From NCBI GenBank assembly GCA_023426275.1, contig JAFABC010000067.1:1-11652 (forward strand): a stretch of 11,652 nucleotides of DNA, written 5' to 3'. The notes beneath the pieces were generated by a model. That model did not search any database. It saw nothing but the letters and a program-made list of their open reading frames with translations, and was not told where the DNA came from. This DNA is from Pseudomonadota bacterium. Its GTDB lineage: Bacteria > Desulfobacterota > Desulfovibrionia > Desulfovibrionales > Desulfovibrionaceae. Positions 11,620 through 11,652 of this stretch are shown here, in pieces; position 1 is the stretch's first letter; each line of letters starts with the position of its first letter. Position numbers and translations under genes: made by a program.

Positions 11620-11652
11620 CCGAAAGGGGGAGACGGCCGGACGGTTGGTTGG

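Noticed and set aside
1..11652. CRISPR array, insertion sequence, toxin-antitoxin or phage genes
   Set aside because: I looked for regularly spaced repeats, terminal inverted repeats with a transposase frame, and small two-gene modules, and found none.

Overview
The window comes from a high-GC Deltaproteobacterium (Desulfobacterota), most likely a member of the Desulfovibrionaceae close to Solidesulfovibrio. This rests on the strongly GC-rich coding style, the order flgB-flgC-fliE-fliF-fliG-fliH-fliI behind a sigma-54 type promoter, a free-standing IMP cyclohydrolase, and a GC-rich palindromic repeat family. The taxonomic call is inference from gene style, not from a database search.

Layout. 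(1) 1-870: a perfect inverted repeat at the left edge, a REP-like palindromic element, and a stand-alone IMP cyclohydrolase gene (minus strand). Its leader can form mutually exclusive hairpins, one of which covers the ribosome binding site. (2) 868-1821: a five-TPR protein gene (minus strand) divergent from the flagellar operon. Each side of the shared intergenic region carries a good -24/-12 (sigma-54) promoter: TGGCACG-N4-TTGC on the minus strand and TGGAACG-N4-TTGC on the plus strand. (3) 1822-7750: a tight seven-gene flagellar operon for the proximal rod (FlgB, FlgC, FliE), MS ring (FliF), switch (FliG) and export ATPase with its regulator (FliH, FliI). Spacing is small throughout, with two 14-nt overlaps. 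fliJ does not follow fliI. (4) 7763-7993: a convergent gene for a small single-span membrane protein. (5) 7994-9519: a largely empty, less GC-rich stretch, a cluster of AT-rich dyads, and a GAF-GGDEF diguanylate cyclase gene with intact catalytic and inhibitory-site motifs. (6) 9613-10773: an AT-rich island with one gene (minus strand) for a predicted secreted repeat protein, lying directly behind the 3' end of a tRNA-Arg(TCG) gene. (7) 10901-11652: the tRNA with its own sigma-70 type promoter, a single-domain response regulator, a 3 x 8 bp tandem repeat, and a second copy of the REP-like element seen at the left edge.

How it fits together. The flagellar operon builds the base of the motor and the export gate energiser, and the TPR gene is probably induced with it by a sigma-54 activator. 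The c-di-GMP synthase and the lone receiver protein are plausible motility or lifestyle regulators, but nothing in the sequence ties them directly to the flagellum. The AT-rich secreted-protein gene beside the tRNA looks acquired. I found no CRISPR array, no insertion sequence and no integrase gene. The least explained items are the secreted repeat protein, the divergent TPR gene, the small membrane protein, and the folded leader in front of the IMP cyclohydrolase gene.
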